Assembly: GCA_016936035.1 (NCBI GenBank) | Contig: JAFGPU010000314.1 | Span: forward strand, 1 to 8,182 | Reading direction: 5' to 3' | Length of the DNA stretch: 8,182 nucleotides | Origin: Acidimicrobiales bacterium | GTDB taxonomy: Bacteria > Actinomycetota > Acidimicrobiia > Acidimicrobiales > VFJN01 | In this document: positions 1 to 6,251 of the stretch, one piece after another | Position numbering within the stretch: position 1 is the stretch's first letter | Layout: the number at the start of each line of letters is the position of its first letter | Position numbers and translations under genes: made by a program | The notes under the pieces: model-generated | The model's input: only the letters and a program-made list of their open reading frames with translations | Databases searched by the model: none | Told to the model about the DNA's origin: nothing

Positions 1-98
1 ACGAAGGTCTCTCGGTGAAGGTGCGCGAGTACCCGCTGCGCGAGCACATCGACGTGCCCGTGCGCGAGCAGCTCATCGTCGAGCTGTACAGCAAGTAG
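1..98 (+). CDS. rpsD: 30S ribosomal protein S4, C-terminal end only
   Basis: Only the last 31 codons are present; the gene enters from the left edge and ends at TAG 96-98. The tail reads EGLSVKVREYP...VREQLIVELYSK. The ending IVELYSK is the near-invariant C-terminus of bacterial ribosomal protein S4, a primary 16S rRNA binding protein of the small subunit. Its place directly before rpoA fits the usual S13-S11-S4-alpha-L17 arrangement. Only 37 nt separate it from rpoA, with no hairpin or promoter that I can see, so co-transcription is likely. The S4 RNA-binding domain itself lies outside the window. Identification rests on the short tail plus synteny, which together are strong. Confidence 0.93.
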   Translation, partial: EGLSVKVREYPLREHIDVPVREQLIVELYSK

Positions 99-135
99 TC
101 ACCCCCCAACCACGTCAGCTACGAGGGAGCCCCCG

Positions 136-1074
136 ATGCTGGTCATGCAGCGCCCCACGGTCGAGCCGATCGTCGAGGAAGAGAACAACCGCCAGCGGTT
201 CGCTCTCGGCCCTCTCGACCCCGGCTTCGGCCACACCCTCGGCAACTCGCTGCGGCGCACGCTTCTCTCGTCGATCCCCGGTGCAGCGATCACGCAGGTG
301 CGGTTCGACGACGCGCTCCACGAGTTCGACACCATCCCCGGTGTGGTCGAGGACGTCACCGACATCATCCTCAACCTCAAGGACATCGTGCTCGTCAGCC
401 ACTCCGACGAGCCCGTGACCCTGCGGCTCGACGTGCGCGGGCCGGCCGACATCACCGCCAAGGACATCCAGCTCACCTCCGACGTCGAGATCCTCAACGG
501 CGACCTGCACCTGGCCACGCTCAACAAGTCGGGGCGCATCGCGGTCGACATCACGGTGTCCAAGGGCCGTGGCTACCGGTCGGCCGACGCCAACAAGGCC
601 TCGGACACCATCGGCGTCATCCCCGTCGACTCGATCTTCTCTCCGGTGCGGCGCGTCTCGTTCTCCGTCGAGCCCACCCGCGTCGAGCAGTCGACCGAGT
701 ACGACCGCCTCGTCCTCGACGTCGAGACCGACGGCTCGATCTCGCCGCGGGACGCGCTGGCGTCGGCGGGCGACACGCTGCGTTCGCTCGTGGCCCTCGT
801 GGCCGACATGACCGAGGAGCCCCAGGGCCTCGAGCTCGGTGAACTGGCGGTCACCAACGCCGGTTCCCCCGACCTCGACCTGCCCATCGAAGACCTCGAC
901 CTCTCCGAGCGGCCGCGCAACTGCCTCAAGCGAGCCCAGGTCAACTCGGTGGGCGAGCTCGTCACCAAGACCGAGGACGACCTGCTGGCCATCACCAACT
1001 TCGGCCAGAAGTCGCTCGACGAGGTCATCGCCAAGCTCGACGAGCGCGGCCTCTCGCTGCGCACCAAGGACTGA
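136..1074 (+). CDS. rpoA: DNA-directed RNA polymerase subunit alpha
   Basis: A 312-residue alpha subunit, whose dimer scaffolds assembly of beta and beta' in RNA polymerase. The N-terminal domain (about 1-225) contains [20 protein letters not shown] at residues 30-49, the classic alpha dimerisation and assembly signature, followed by [13 protein letters not shown]. The C-terminal domain (about 245-312) has the DNA- and activator-binding motif ERPRNCLK; R259 and N262 align with E. coli R265 and N268, which contact UP-element DNA. The second helix-hairpin-helix part ([21 protein letters not shown]) is intact. ATG 136 is chosen because AGGGAG at 123-128 lies 7 nt upstream; ATG 145 is in frame but less well placed. 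The protein ends RTKD soon after the CTD and is shorter than the roughly 340-residue mycobacterial and streptomycete proteins. The gene sits 37 nt after rpsD and 13 nt before rplQ. Confidence 0.98.
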   Translation: MLVMQRPTVEPIVEEENNRQRFALGPLDPGFGHTLGNSLRRTLLSSIPGAAITQVRFDDALHEFDTIPGVVEDVTDIILNLKDIVLVSHSDEPVTLRLDVRGPADITAKDIQLTSDVEILNGDLHLATLNKSGRIAVDITVSKGRGYRSADANKASDTIGVIPVDSIFSPVRRVSFSVEPTRVEQSTEYDRLVLDVETDGSISPRDALASAGDTLRSLVALVADMTEEPQGLELGELAVTNAGSPDLDLPIEDLDLSERPRNCLKRAQVNSVGELVTKTEDDLLAITNFGQKSLDEVIAKLDERGLSLRTKD

Positions 1075-1087
1075 GGGTCTACCCGCC

Positions 1088-1459
1088 ATGCCTGCCACCC
1101 CCAAGAAGGGTCGCCGCTTCGGCGGCAACGCCGCCCACCAGCGACTGATGATGGCCAACCTCGCCGCCAGCCTGTTCGCCGCCGAGGGCATCGTCACCAC
1201 CGAGGCCAAGGCCAAGGCGTTGCGCCCGGTGGCCGAGAAGCTCATCACCAAGGCGCGCAAGGCCGACGCCGACCCCGAGGTCAAGCTGCACCAGATCCGC
1301 CAGGTGGTGTCGTACCTGGGCGACCGCGAGATGACGCACAAGCTGTTCACCGAGATCGGCCCCCGCTACGCCGATCGCAACGGCGGCTACACGCGCATCC
1401 TCAAGCTCGGTCCACGCCAGGGCGACAACGCACCCATGGCGCGCATCGAGCTCGTCTGA
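1088..1459 (+). CDS. rplQ: 50S ribosomal protein L17
   Basis: A 123-residue L17, a large-subunit protein near the exit tunnel. The sequence has the family N-terminus ([52 protein letters not shown]) and the conserved end [24 protein letters not shown]. The length is close to E. coli L17 (127) and lacks the C-terminal extension of mycobacterial L17 (about 180). The ATG is supported by GAGGG (1073-1077) overlapping the rpoA stop, 10 nt upstream. An in-frame extension back to 839 exists, but it lies entirely inside rpoA and is not L17-like. The 13-nt gap to rpoA indicates an operon. Confidence 0.97.
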   Translation: MPATPKKGRRFGGNAAHQRLMMANLAASLFAAEGIVTTEAKAKALRPVAEKLITKARKADADPEVKLHQIRQVVSYLGDREMTHKLFTEIGPRYADRNGGYTRILKLGPRQGDNAPMARIELV

Positions 1460-1487
1460 TCCCCTGGACGTCCCGCCGACTTCCGGT

Positions 1488-2309
1488 GTGACGCTGTTCG
1501 AGGTGTCCGATGCGCCAGCGGCCCCGCGTGGGCCGCTGGTGCGCGTCCGGATGACCGTCGCCTACGACGGGTCCGGCTTCCACGGGTTCGCGGCGAACGC
1601 CGGGGTCGCGACCGTCGCCGGCACGCTCCGGGATGCGCTCGAGAAGGTGCTGCGCTCCCGGGTGGAGCTGACGTGCGCCGGCCGCACCGACACGGGCGTG
1701 CACGCCTGGGGGCAGGTCGTCAGCTTCGACGCTCCCGCCGAACGGTTCGACGCCCTGCTGCTGCAGCGGTCGCTCAACCGGCAGTGCGGGCCCGCTGTGG
1801 TGGTGCGCGACCTGCGCGAGGCCCCGCCGGGGTTCGACGCCCGCCGCTCGGCGGTGGGCCGCACGTACCGCTACACCATCGTCAACCGCCCGGTCCCCGA
1901 CCCGTTCCTCGCCCACCTCGCGTGGCACGTCGACGAACCGCTCGACATCGACCTGCTGCGCCTGGGGTGCGACCCACTGGTGGGTGAGCACGACTTCTCC
2001 GCCTTCTGCCGCCGGCCCAAGCACCGTGACGGCACCCAGGCCTCGCTGGTGCGCAACGTGCGCCGCGCCGGGTGGGCAGACGTGGGCGACGGCGTCCTGC
2101 GCTTCGAGATCGAGGCCAACGCGTTCTGCCACCAGATGATCCGCAGCGTGGTCGGCACGCTGGTCGACGTCGGTGCGGGTCGCAAGCACGCGGGCGAGCT
2201 GCTCGGCATCCTCGCCGGCCGCGACAGGGCACGGGCGTCGCGGCTGGCCCCACCCCAGGGGCTGTGCCTGTGGGCCGTCGACTACCCCGATCTGCGCCAG
2301 GCCCTGTGA
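1488..2309 (+). CDS. truA: tRNA pseudouridine(38-40) synthase TruA
   Basis: TruA converts uridines 38-40 in the tRNA anticodon arm to pseudouridine. The 273-residue product opens its catalytic domain with VAYDGSGFHGFAANAG. It carries the active-site motif CAGRTDTGVHAWGQV, with catalytic Asp at residue 68, followed by RTYRYTIVNRP, EHDFSAFCRR and FEIEANAFCHQMIRSVVGTLVDVG, and ends LAPPQGLCLWAVDYP. All are standard TruA blocks, so the enzyme looks complete and active. The start is uncertain: GTG 1488 has no clear Shine-Dalgarno sequence, and GTG 1503, GTG 1539 and ATG 1551 are in frame and also lack one. The homologous core begins around residue 18, so every choice preserves it. The gene follows rplQ by 28 nt, and its TGA overlaps the GTG start of the next gene. 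Confidence 0.95.
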   Translation: MTLFEVSDAPAAPRGPLVRVRMTVAYDGSGFHGFAANAGVATVAGTLRDALEKVLRSRVELTCAGRTDTGVHAWGQVVSFDAPAERFDALLLQRSLNRQCGPAVVVRDLREAPPGFDARRSAVGRTYRYTIVNRPVPDPFLAHLAWHVDEPLDIDLLRLGCDPLVGEHDFSAFCRRPKHRDGTQASLVRNVRRAGWADVGDGVLRFEIEANAFCHQMIRSVVGTLVDVGAGRKHAGELLGILAGRDRARASRLAPPQGLCLWAVDYPDLRQAL

Positions 2310-3187
2310 ACCCGCTGTGCGGATCTTCGAGTCGGCGTCGCGCCTGGCGAGGACGCGGCGGCGTCCGCCTGGTGGGGGCGTGCGCGCTCGTCGCGGCTGG
2401 TGTCCTGGCGGCCGCGTGTGGCGAGGCCGCACGCACCGCCCGGGGCGCCTTCGAACCCCGCACCGAGGGGCAGCTCCTGGTGGCGACCGACCTGCCGGCG
2501 CCCGGGTTCTGGCGAGGCGAGGCGGCAGACGCCCTCGACGGCGGGTTCGAGTGGGCGCTGGCCCACCGGTTGGCCGAGCGCTTCGACCTGGACGTCGGTT
2601 TCGTCGACGTACCGCTCGCCGACATCCTCGCGGGCGACCTGCACGGCGCCGACGTGGCGCTCGCGCAGGTCACCGCCACCGACGACCGAGAGGACCAGCT
2701 GCGGTTCTCCGCGCCGTACCTCGACAGCTCCCCGGCCGTCCTGGCGCCGACCGAGGGCGACGGCGACGACATCGTCGACCTGGCCACCGCGCGTGCCCGG
2801 CGGTGGGCGGTGGTCGCCGGCACACCGGTGGCCGGGTTCCTCGACGACACGGTGCAGCCGGACGCGGGCACCCGCCGGGTGGCCGACGCCACCGCGGCGG
2901 CCGACGCCGTGACGGCGGGACGGGTGGACGCCGCCCTGGTCGAGCTGCCCACGGCGCTGCTGCTGGCCGGCGGCACGGACGACCTGGCGGTCGTCGCCCG
3001 ATTCGACGCGCTCACCGGCATCGCGGCGGCTCTGCCCGACGACGGTCCTGCCGGCAACGTCGTCGCCGTCGACAAGGCGCTCGCCGCCCTGGGCGCCGAC
3101 GGCACGCTCGACGACCTCCACGACCGATGGCTCTCGCCCGCGTACGCCACCGACCCGGGGGACGTCCCCGTCATCAGGACCCGATGA
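2306..3187 (+). CDS. Solute-binding lipoprotein, family 3 type (orphan)
   Basis: A 293-residue protein starting at GTG 2306, which shares bases with the truA TGA (GTGA overlap), so translation is probably coupled. A weak CAGG lies 4 nt upstream. The N-terminus is a lipoprotein signal: Arg-rich residues 10-21, hydrophobic LVGACALVAAGVLAAAC, predicted lipidated Cys38. The rest follows the bacterial family 3 solute-binding fold: LLVATD (57-62), a GFEWALAHRLAERFDLDVGFVDVP block (80-103), and DVALAQVTATDDREDQLRFSAPY (116-138). Arg128 aligns with the ligand carboxylate-binding Arg of HisJ-type proteins. AGRVDAALVE (204-213) has Glu213 where amino-acid binders usually have Asp. The C-terminal DKALAALGADGTLDDLHDRWL block is intact. 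The family usually feeds polar amino acids to ABC importers, but no permease or ATPase gene is present here. The ligand is unknown; a sensory or scavenging role is possible. Confidence 0.85.
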   Translation: MNPLCGSSSRRRAWRGRGGVRLVGACALVAAGVLAAACGEAARTARGAFEPRTEGQLLVATDLPAPGFWRGEAADALDGGFEWALAHRLAERFDLDVGFVDVPLADILAGDLHGADVALAQVTATDDREDQLRFSAPYLDSSPAVLAPTEGDGDDIVDLATARARRWAVVAGTPVAGFLDDTVQPDAGTRRVADATAAADAVTAGRVDAALVELPTALLLAGGTDDLAVVARFDALTGIAAALPDDGPAGNVVAVDKALAALGADGTLDDLHDRWLSPAYATDPGDVPVIRTR

Positions 3188-3188
3188 G

Positions 3189-5156
3189 ATGGTCACCGCC
3201 GTCGAACTGCTCAACCTGAACGCACCGCACGGCACGGCGTGGGAGCTGTTCGTCGCCGCCGTCGCCATCGTCGCCGGGCCCGTCCTCATCGAGCGGTTGC
3301 GCGTCCCCGGTCTGATCGGGCTGCTTGTGGGCGGGGTGGTGATCGGCCCCCACGTGCTCGGGGTCGTCCCGGCCGACGGTGGGGTGATCAGGCCCTTCGG
3401 CGACGTCGGCCTGCTCTACCTGATGTTCATCGCCGGCCTCGAGCTCGACCTGCACACGTTCGCCCGCTACCGGCGGCAGGCCAACACCTTCGCGGTGATG
3501 AGCTTCGTGGCGCCCCTCGCACTCGGCATCGGTGCCGGCCTGTGGCTCGGCTACTCGGGCGAGGCGGCCGTGCTGCTCGGGGCGATGCTCGCCTCGCACA
3601 CGCTGGTCACCTACCCGATCATCCGCCGCTACGGACTGGCGGCGAACCGGGCCGTGGCGGTGACGGTGGGAGCGACGCTGCTCACCGACACCCTGGCCCT
3701 GGTGGTGCTCGCCGTCGTCGCCGGGCGGGCCACCGGCGGGGCGGGTGGGGCCACGCTGGTGATGCAGGTGGTGATCGGCCTTGGCATCGTCGCCGCCTAC
3801 TGCTTCGTGCTGCTTCCTCCGCTCACGCGGTGGTACTTCATCACCATCGGACGCCAGCGGGTGCTGCGCTACACCTACGCGCTCGGTGTCCTGCTCGGCG
3901 GCGCCGCACTCGCCGAGGCCGTCGGCATCGAGCCGATCGTCGGCGCCTTCTTCACCGGGCTCGCGCTCAACCGTCTCGTCCCGAGCGAGGGCGAGTTCAT
4001 GGAGCACATCGAGTTCTTCGGCTCGGCCCTGCTCATCCCCATCTTCCTCGTCTCGGTGGGGACGGTCGTCGACCCCGCCGTGATCGTCGATCCCGGCACG
4101 ATCGGCATCGCCGTGGCGCTCGCCGCCGCGTGCCTGGGGGGCAAGCTGCTCGCCGCGGCGGCGACGCAACCCGCGTTCCGCTTCACCTGGGACGAGGTCG
4201 GGGTGGCGTGGTCGCTGTCGACGCCGCAGGCGGCCGGCACCCTGGCGGTGACGTTCGTCGGCCTCGAGATCGGCCTGTTCGACAGCAGCACCGTCAACGC
4301 CGCCATGCTCGTCATCGTGATCACGCTGCTGGTCTCCTCCGCGGCGGCGTCGTGGTTCGGCCAGCGGGTGCCGCAGCCGCCGGTCGACACCAGCCGCATC
4401 GGCCGTTCGGTGCTGCTGTACGTCGCCCGCGACGTGCCGGGCGGTCGGGCCGCCAGCCTGGCGGCGCGGCTCGCCGGCGTCGACGGCGGGGTGATCCGTC
4501 CCGTGGTGGTGGTGCCCCGGGGCGACGAGGCCCCCGACTCGGACGAGCTCGAGCAGCTCGCAGGCGTCATCGCCGACACGGGATCCGACGCGGACATCGA
4601 GGTGCACCACGACCGCACGGTCGCGGACGGGATCCTCCACGCCCAGGCCTCGCGCGACAGCTCGCTGGTGATCGCGACCGCGTCCGACGACCAGTGGCTG
4701 CCGTCGCTCAGCGGTGCGTCCCACAGCCTGGTCCGTACGCTCGACGTGCCCGTCGTGTTCGTGCGCCCGGGTCGGGAGAGCCCCGGGCGCGTGGTGTTCG
4801 TCCTCGGGCCGCGCCAGGCGTTCCGTCCCGGAGCGTCGTCGCAGGTGGCGGCCGAGATCGTCGCCCGTCTGGGCCAGACGGGCCTGGACGTGCTGGTGGT
4901 GGCGGCGATCCGCCCGGCGGCCCGCCTGGTGGAGCCGCTCGGCGACGTCGAGGTGGTCGTCGCCGACGGGCCCGAGTGGCTCGCGACCCACGCCGAGCCC
5001 ACCGACCAGGTCGTGACCCCGAGCCCCCTGGTCGACGGCGGGGTCGCCAGCCGGGCGGTGCGGTGCGCGTCCGAGCGGGGAGCGACCGCCGTGGTCGTGG
5101 CCAGTGGTGCGGCCATCGCCGAGACCGCCGAGGAGACCGTCACCCTGGCCTGGTGA
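3189..5156 (+). CDS. CPA2-type cation:proton antiporter with Usp-like C-terminal tail
   Basis: A 655-residue membrane protein that probably exchanges Na+ or K+ for protons across the cytoplasmic membrane. Residues about 18-392 form the Na+/H+ exchanger domain, with many hydrophobic segments. Family motifs include RVPGLIGLLVGGVVIGPHVLG (38-58), GLLYLMFIAGLELDLHTF (74-91), ASHTLVTYPIIRRYG (135-149) and GIEPIVGAFFTGLALN (246-261). The transport-site pair is Thr166-Asp167 (GATLLTDTLAL), a TD form also seen, as far as I recall, in cyanobacterial NhaS-type proteins; other CPA members have DD, ND or QD. Residues about 405-655 are soluble and resemble two degenerate universal-stress-protein folds; the first ends SHSLVRTLDVPVVFVRPG (511-528). 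The ATG has AGGA (3176-3179) 9 nt upstream and follows the lipoprotein stop by 1 nt. Ion specificity cannot be read from the sequence. Confidence 0.9.
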   Translation: MVTAVELLNLNAPHGTAWELFVAAVAIVAGPVLIERLRVPGLIGLLVGGVVIGPHVLGVVPADGGVIRPFGDVGLLYLMFIAGLELDLHTFARYRRQANTFAVMSFVAPLALGIGAGLWLGYSGEAAVLLGAMLASHTLVTYPIIRRYGLAANRAVAVTVGATLLTDTLALVVLAVVAGRATGGAGGATLVMQVVIGLGIVAAYCFVLLPPLTRWYFITIGRQRVLRYTYALGVLLGGAALAEAVGIEPIVGAFFTGLALNRLVPSEGEFMEHIEFFGSALLIPIFLVSVGTVVDPAVIVDPGTIGIAVALAAACLGGKLLAAAATQPAFRFTWDEVGVAWSLSTPQAAGTLAVTFVGLEIGLFDSSTVNAAMLVIVITLLVSSAAASWFGQRVPQPPVDTSRIGRSVLLYVARDVPGGRAASLAARLAGVDGGVIRPVVVVPRGDEAPDSDELEQLAGVIADTGSDADIEVHHDRTVADGILHAQASRDSSLVIATASDDQWLPSLSGASHSLVRTLDVPVVFVRPGRESPGRVVFVLGPRQAFRPGASSQVAAEIVARLGQTGLDVLVVAAIRPAARLVEPLGDVEVVVADGPEWLATHAEPTDQVVTPSPLVDGGVASRAVRCASERGATAVVVASGAAIAETAEETVTLAW

Positions 5157-5169
5157 GCGTCGCCCGGCC

Positions 5170-5241
5170 GGTCAGCTCATCCGCGCGCCGGGGCCGCCGA
5201 GCCGGCCCCGGGCGAGCCCGTCTCGCCCCGGGTCAGCTCAT
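5170..5241. repeat. Direct repeat of 11 bp flanking the convergent hairpins
   Basis: GGTCAGCTCAT occurs perfectly at 5170-5180 and 5231-5241, 61 bp apart. The second copy contains the minus-strand stop of the PAP2 gene (TCA 5233-5235) and the preceding Met-Ser codons; the first lies just beyond the antiporter stop. Looser similarity continues upstream of both copies (GTCGCCCGGCC against GTCTCGCCCCG). This may be a small local duplication of the 3' end of the PAP2 gene. It could also be chance in GC-rich DNA. Confidence 0.45.
5190..5232. terminator. Candidate terminator zone between convergent genes
   Basis: Two overlapping GC-rich hairpins lie between the antiporter stop (5156) and the stop of the opposing PAP2 gene (5233). 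The first is GGGGCCG/CGGCCCC at 5190-5196 and 5203-5209 with a 6-nt loop. The second pairs 5207-5216 with 5222-5232, giving 10 bp with one bulged C and a 5-nt loop. They share bases 5207-5209, so only one can form at a time. Neither is followed by a T-run on either strand. Position and stem strength suggest a bidirectional terminator or transcript-end stabiliser. The missing U-tract keeps confidence modest. Confidence 0.4.
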
Positions 5242-5964
5242 GGTCGCCGGGCGCGCAGCAGCCCCGAACCCCGCGACGGCCACCACCCCGCAGGCGACAC
5301 CGAGCCCGGCACCGCCGATGACGTCGAGCGGCAGGTGGGCCCCGTAGTAGACCCGCGCCAGCCCGACGACGGCGGCCACGGGGTACGGCGCCCACCGCCA
5401 GCGGCCGGGGAGGACGGCGGTGAGCGCGGTCGCCAGCGCGAAGGCGATGGTGGTGTGGCCCGAGACGTAGCCGTAGCCGTCGGACGTCGGTCCCCGCACC
5501 ACGAGGTCGTCGAGCAGGTCGTCGGGCCGGGGGCGCTCGACCGCCTCCTTCACCAGCCGCGCCGCACCCCACGCGAGCAGGACCGACACGCCGGTCGCCA
5601 GGCTGGGCCGCCAGCGCCGGGTGAGCGCGTAGACACCCGCGCCGCCGACGATGTACGTGCCGGGGGTGCCGAGCTGCATGACCGGCCACAGCGGCCACTC
5701 GAGCACGCCCGGCCATCCGTTCACCGCGGTCGACACGTCGGCCTCCCACCCCGGGACGGACGTGACGGGGTCGCCGAGGAGCAGCCAGCTCACCGCGAGC
5801 AGGACGATGCCCACGCCGGCTGCCGCGGCGAGCCAGCGGGCGGAGCGGGGGGCGGGAGCCGCGTCGGCGTCGGAGGCGGACGCAGCGAGCACGGGCGCTG
5901 CCGTGTCGCGGTTGCCCGGCTCGTGCGGCGGCGTGCGGGGGCTCGTGCGGGGCGGTTCGGCCAT
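5233..5964 (-). CDS. PAP2-superfamily membrane phosphatase
   Basis: A 243-residue integral membrane protein (numbered from ATG 5964) of the type 2 phosphatidic acid phosphatase family, which removes phosphate from lipid phosphates or pyrophosphates. All three catalytic motifs are present: KEAVERPRP (K139, R146, P147), VSGH (168-170 being SGH, with Val in place of the usual Pro) and [12 protein letters not shown] (R204, H210, D214). About six hydrophobic segments are expected, the first at [20 protein letters not shown]. The first 38 or so residues are a Pro/Ala-rich, probably disordered cytoplasmic tail. No Shine-Dalgarno sequence is obvious for ATG 5964; TTG 5982 in frame would add six residues. 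The substrate could be undecaprenyl pyrophosphate, phosphatidate or phosphatidylglycerophosphate, and the sequence does not decide. The gene is convergent with the antiporter and divergent from rplM, so it is its own transcription unit. Confidence 0.88.
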   Translation of the reverse strand: MAEPPRTSPRTPPHEPGNRDTAAPVLAASASDADAAPAPRSARWLAAAAGVGIVLLAVSWLLLGDPVTSVPGWEADVSTAVNGWPGVLEWPLWPVMQLGTPGTYIVGGAGVYALTRRWRPSLATGVSVLLAWGAARLVKEAVERPRPDDLLDDLVVRGPTSDGYGYVSGHTTIAFALATALTAVLPGRWRWAPYPVAAVVGLARVYYGAHLPLDVIGGAGLGVACGVVAVAGFGAAARPATMS

Positions 5965-6105
5965 GGGCGGTGCGGTCGTCAAATCCTGGTCGGGCGGCGG
6001 GCGGGGCGCGGGACCGGGCGCAGCGGCCGGGCGCGCCGGTCAGCCTCCCACAACCCACCCGCCACCGGCAGGTGGGCGAGCCGGCGGGTAGCGTGCGTGC
6101 ACGGC

Positions 6106-6129
6106 GCCGATCGGCCGGTCGGCCGGTCG
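6106..6129. repeat. Tandem TCGGCCGG repeat with overlapping palindrome upstream of the rplM promoter
   Basis: TCGGCCGG is repeated head to tail at 6111-6118 and 6119-6126, followed by TCG. The first copy overlaps a perfect 10-bp palindrome, GCCGATCGGC (6106-6115). The block ends about 20 bp before the proposed -35 box at 6149, a position where an activator or repressor could bind. No known operator is recognised, and GC-rich DNA yields such palindromes readily, so a regulatory role is conjecture. Confidence 0.4.
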
Positions 6130-6148
6130 TGCCGAGAGTGGGGCGCGT

Positions 6149-6178
6149 TTGCCGTTCCGCCGCGTCTGCCCGTAGGCT
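6149..6178 (+). promoter_or_regulatory. Candidate sigma-70-type promoter for rplM-rpsI
   Basis: A -35-like TTGCCG (6149-6154) is separated by 18 nt from a -10-like TAGGCT (6173-6178). This is a good match to vegetative actinobacterial promoters (TTGNCN, TANNNT). Transcription would start near 6184-6186, leaving a leader of about 67 nt before the rplM GTG. It stands out from otherwise extremely GC-rich surroundings and is oriented toward the ribosomal genes. Basis: direct pattern reading; no other pair in the region is as good. Confidence 0.6.
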
Positions 6179-6208
6179 TGTCCGTCGCTCCAGGACTGCC
6201 GCGCGCGC

Positions 6209-6223
6209 TGCGGATCGTCCGCA
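6209..6223 (+). other. Leader hairpin upstream of rplM
   Basis: TGCGGA-TCG-TCCGCA forms a perfect 6-bp stem with a 3-nt loop (or 5 bp with a 5-nt loop) within the predicted rplM leader, 28 nt before the GTG start. L13 is known to regulate its own operon through leader RNA in some bacteria (L13 leader families), but no match to those structures is claimed. It may be a regulatory or stabilising element, or chance. Confidence 0.35.
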
Positions 6224-6239
6224 CCGCAACACGTCGATG

Positions 6240-6246
6240 AAGGTGG
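6240..6246 (+). promoter_or_regulatory. Shine-Dalgarno that sets the rplM start
   Basis: AAGGTGG (core AGGTG at 6241-6245) lies 6 nt before GTG 6252, an ideal spacing. An in-frame ATG at 6237 overlaps this site and has no Shine-Dalgarno of its own (preceded by GCAACACGTCG). The GTG start also gives the family-typical N-terminus MPTYTPK. This favours 6252 over the longer ATG reading. Confidence 0.75.
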
Positions 6247-6251
6247 CACGC

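Larger units (their letters stand above)
5965..6251. other. Divergent intergenic region between PAP2 gene and rplM
   Basis: About 290 nt with no credible gene. The half next to the PAP2 gene is extremely GC-rich and should hold its promoter and ribosome binding site, but I find no convincing -10/-35 pair on the minus strand. A 7-bp inverted repeat, ACCCGCC (6057-6063) with GGCGGGT (6083-6089), has a 19-nt loop. The half next to rplM holds a short tandem repeat, a promoter candidate and a leader hairpin, each listed separately. An open frame continues plus-strand into rplM from 5970, but its part before 6252 has no ribosomal protein similarity. Confidence 0.7.

Noticed and set aside
115..1350. 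Minus-strand open frame of 411 codons opposite rpoA and rplQ
   Set aside because: It mirrors genes of certain identity, its product is a low-complexity Arg/Val/Gly/Asp-rich string with no recognisable domain, and GC-rich codon bias keeps antisense frames open.
1460..1487. GGACGTCC palindrome between rplQ and truA as a terminator
   Set aside because: It is only 8 bp with no loop and no T-run, in a 28-nt gap of a tightly packed operon. It is not a credible terminator.
2330..2372. Twin-arginine signal in the lipoprotein N-terminus (SSRRRAWR)
   Set aside because: The consensus needs a hydrophobic residue, typically Phe, two places after the Arg pair. The sequence here is better read as the positive n-region of an ordinary Sec lipoprotein signal.
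3174..4991. Minus-strand open frame of 605 codons opposite the antiporter
   Set aside because: It is antisense to a clear membrane transporter, and its His/Arg/Asp/Gly-rich composition reflects the reverse complement of the antiporter codons, not a real protein.
5104..6240. Plus-strand open frame of 378 codons opposite the PAP2 gene
   Set aside because: The minus strand encodes all three PAP2 motifs. The plus product is Arg/Pro/Gly-rich without any domain.
6237..6251. ATG 6237 as rplM start
   Set aside because: No ribosome binding site precedes it, and it overlaps the good site serving GTG 6252, which gives the conserved L13 N-terminus.
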